From an uncultured Bacteroidia bacterium (GTDB lineage Bacteria; Bacteroidota; Bacteroidia; Bacteroidales; UBA932), in NCBI GenBank assembly GCA_902780935.1, contig CACZHP010000034.1, positions 1-49,443 of the forward strand: a stretch of 49,443 bases of DNA, written 5' to 3'. Shown in pieces: positions 48,152-49,443 of the stretch. Within the stretch, counting starts at the first letter, position 1; each line of letters starts with the position of its first letter. The notes beneath the pieces are model-generated. The model saw only the letters and a list, made by a program, of their open reading frames with translations. It ran no database searches and was not told the DNA's origin. The position numbers were made by a program, and so were the translations under genes.

Positions 48152-49309
48152 ATGAGACTAAGTGAAAGAATCCGTTACGTCGGGGTGAACGACTTCCAGA
48201 CGACCCTTTTCGAGCGCCAGTGGCCGCTCCCGTATGGCGTGAGTTACAACTCTTACCTGGTGGTTGGCGAGAAGGTCGCCTTGATCGACACCGCCGCCGC
48301 TCAGTTCGGGGATGAATTCCTGTCGAACATCAAGGCAGAGATCGGTGACAGGCCTGTGGATTATCTGGTGGTCAACCACATGGAACCTGACCACAGCGCC
48401 TTGCAGTCGCTTGTCCGCAGGGAGTATCCAGCCTGCGAGATAGTCACCAACGCCAAGGCGGCCCCGATGATCGAGGGGTATCAAGGCATTACGGACAATA
48501 TAAAGATAATCAAGGAAGGGGAGACCTTGCCTCTGGGTGAGGTCAGCCTCCAGTTCTTCATGGTTCCGATGGTCCACTGGCCGGAGACCATGGTGACTTG
48601 GTGTCCTGAGGAAAATACCCTATTCAGCGGCGATGCCTTCGGCACGTTCAAGGCTGTTCCGGAGAGTGTAATTGATTCTGAATCAACTACTTTTGACGAT
48701 TATAAAGACGAGATGACCCGGTATTACGCCAGCATTGTAGGCAAATACGGCGGTCCGGCCCAGACGGCTTTGAAGAAGCTCGGAGGCCTGGAAATCAAGC
48801 GGATATGCGCCACACACGGGCCTGTGTGGCAGAATTCGATTCCCGAAGTTGTCGCGCTTTACGACAGGCTGAGCCGTTATGACGCTGACCATGGGGTCTG
48901 CCTGGCATACGGATCGATGTACGGCAACACAAAGAAAGCTGCCCTCGAGCTTGCTGAGGCAATCAAGGCCAAGGGAATCCCGTGTGCCGTACATGACCTC
49001 ACGGAGGAGAATTATTCGTTCGCTCTCCGGGATGTGTTTAAATACGACACGGTGATTCTCGGGTCACCGACTTATAACAACGGAATATTCCCGCCAGTCA
49101 GGCAGCTTATGCAGGCAATAGCGGACCGCATGGTGAAAGGCAGGAAGTTCATCGCGTTCGGATCGTTCACTTGGGCAGCGTCAAGCGTGAAATTGCTGAA
49201 CGAGATGGCTTCAGGCGCAGGATTTGAGATTCTCAGCGATGGAATAACCTTCAAACAAGGCTACACGAAGGATAAATTCGACGCTGAGGGGCTCGCTTCC
49301 CTACTTTAG
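48152..49309 (+). CDS. fprA: FprA family A-type flavodiiron protein
   Basis: Class A flavodiiron protein that reduces oxygen to water, or nitric oxide, in anaerobes. The N-terminal metallo-beta-lactamase-like domain has a full diiron ligand set: His76, Glu78, Asp80 (NHMEPDHS), His142 (MVHWPE), Asp161 (SGDAFG) and His222 (THGPVW). The C-terminal flavodoxin domain has the FMN loop YGSMYGNTKKAA. 385 residues, no rubredoxin extension. It probably protects a strict anaerobe from oxygen. It has its own promoter, divergent from rarA. Confidence 0.96.
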   Translation: MRLSERIRYVGVNDFQTTLFERQWPLPYGVSYNSYLVVGEKVALIDTAAAQFGDEFLSNIKAEIGDRPVDYLVVNHMEPDHSALQSLVRREYPACEIVTNAKAAPMIEGYQGITDNIKIIKEGETLPLGEVSLQFFMVPMVHWPETMVTWCPEENTLFSGDAFGTFKAVPESVIDSESTTFDDYKDEMTRYYASIVGKYGGPAQTALKKLGGLEIKRICATHGPVWQNSIPEVVALYDRLSRYDADHGVCLAYGSMYGNTKKAALELAEAIKAKGIPCAVHDLTEENYSFALRDVFKYDTVILGSPTYNNGIFPPVRQLMQAIADRMVKGRKFIAFGSFTWAASSVKLLNEMASGAGFEILSDGITFKQGYTKDKFDAEGLASLL

Positions 49310-49383
49310 CCCTTTTGTTACACAATTTATATTATGTTAAGTTGTGTGTATGCACAAATCCCCTGCCGTAAACAATAAAGCAA

Positions 49384-49443
49384 ATGTCACGGAAAAAGGT
49401 TGACCAGATAATCGAGAACATCACGATTGAGGCTTGCGCCGCC
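49384..49443 (+). CDS. rlmD: Start of a TrmA-family rRNA (uracil-5-)-methyltransferase, cut by the window end
   Basis: Only the first 20 codons are present (MSRKKVDQIIENITIEACAA). The beginning resembles the TRAM-domain N-terminus of RlmD/RumA-type 23S rRNA methyltransferases in Bacteroidota, where a basic start is followed by a strand of the form IENVTIEAVAAEG. The call rests on this short stretch alone. The gap of 74 bases after fprA is AT-rich. Confidence 0.5.
   Translation, partial: MSRKKVDQIIENITIEACAA

Noticed and set aside
49319-49347. Terminator after fprA
   Set aside because: Only a 6-base AT-rich stem (ACACAA/TTGTGT) with a long loop and no T run.
1-49443. CRISPR arrays, prophage, tRNA or transposase genes
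   Set aside because: No spaced direct repeats, integrase, capsid, transposase or cloverleaf sequences were seen in any gap.

Overview
The window looks like chromosomal DNA of an uncultured member of the Bacteroidota, order Bacteroidales, with G+C in the mid-50s by eye. The reasons are the gene families present (DUF3276 PUR-domain protein, DUF3467, DUF5606, a YbbR protein next to coaE, a GIN/DUF2807 protein, cysteate synthase, a thiamine-regulated TonB receptor, DUF1080/Gfo-Idh-MocA/sugar isomerase cassette, menaquinone genes) and the promoters, which carry the Bacteroidota -7 box TAnnTTTG, here very often as TAnnTTCG. A relative of Rikenellaceae or the gut UBA932 ('Cryptobacteroides') group is a guess, not a demonstration. 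No phage, plasmid, CRISPR, transposase or tRNA gene was found.

Layout. 1-4.6 kb (minus): mtaD, punA, a small membrane protein and nadE, a purine salvage/NAD group. 4.7-7.8 kb (plus): a large secreted GH106-like glycosidase. 7.8-8.35 kb: a gene-free island made of two long hairpin elements and a terminator. 8.35-11.65 kb (minus): an exported sugar-oxidation cassette (sugar isomerase lipoprotein, DUF1080 lipoprotein, Tat-exported oxidoreductase). 11.7-12.05 kb: DUF3276. 12.1-21.8 kb (plus): a long tight run nusB-yajC-ybbR-coaE-DUF5606-rimO-DUF6340-glpA-glpB-glpC. 21.86-22.18 kb: RNase P RNA. 22.2-28.3 kb (plus): menA, ubiE/menG, a glutaminyl cyclase, a TPP riboswitch with a TonB receptor, and a CNNM/CBS membrane protein. 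28.3-30.6 kb (minus): DUF3467, kdsC, maf, esterase. 30.7-38.7 kb (plus): valS, thioesterase, tatA, tatC, ABC-F, GIN protein, M19 dipeptidase. 38.7-41.4 kb (minus): an HTH regulator, pyrD, cinA. 41.4-42.0 kb: an AT-rich gap holding a third hairpin element. 42-46.7 kb (plus): queA, acyltransferase, Ca/Na antiporter, cysteate synthase. 46.7-48 kb (minus): rarA. 48.1-49.4 kb (plus): flavodiiron protein and the first 20 codons of an rlmD-like methyltransferase.

How genes fit together. MtaD plus PunA can turn methylthioadenosine into hypoxanthine and methylthioribose 1-phosphate. GlpABC, PyrD and the menA/menG pair all concern electron flow into menaquinone. TatA/TatC can export the twin-arginine oxidoreductase of the sugar cassette. 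Cysteate synthase suggests sulfonolipid synthesis.

Most unusual signal. The window carries a set of palindromic elements. Three long intergenic hairpins (7872-8048, 8052-8225, 41783-41904) share a conserved block order and compensatory stem changes, but each has its own outer arms. A shorter palindrome with the same 11-base core lies in frame inside nadE. Copies of another repeat containing a near-identical core lie in frame inside mtaD and downstream of the TonB receptor. This looks like a family of mobile palindromic repeats, some of which enter genes and are translated.
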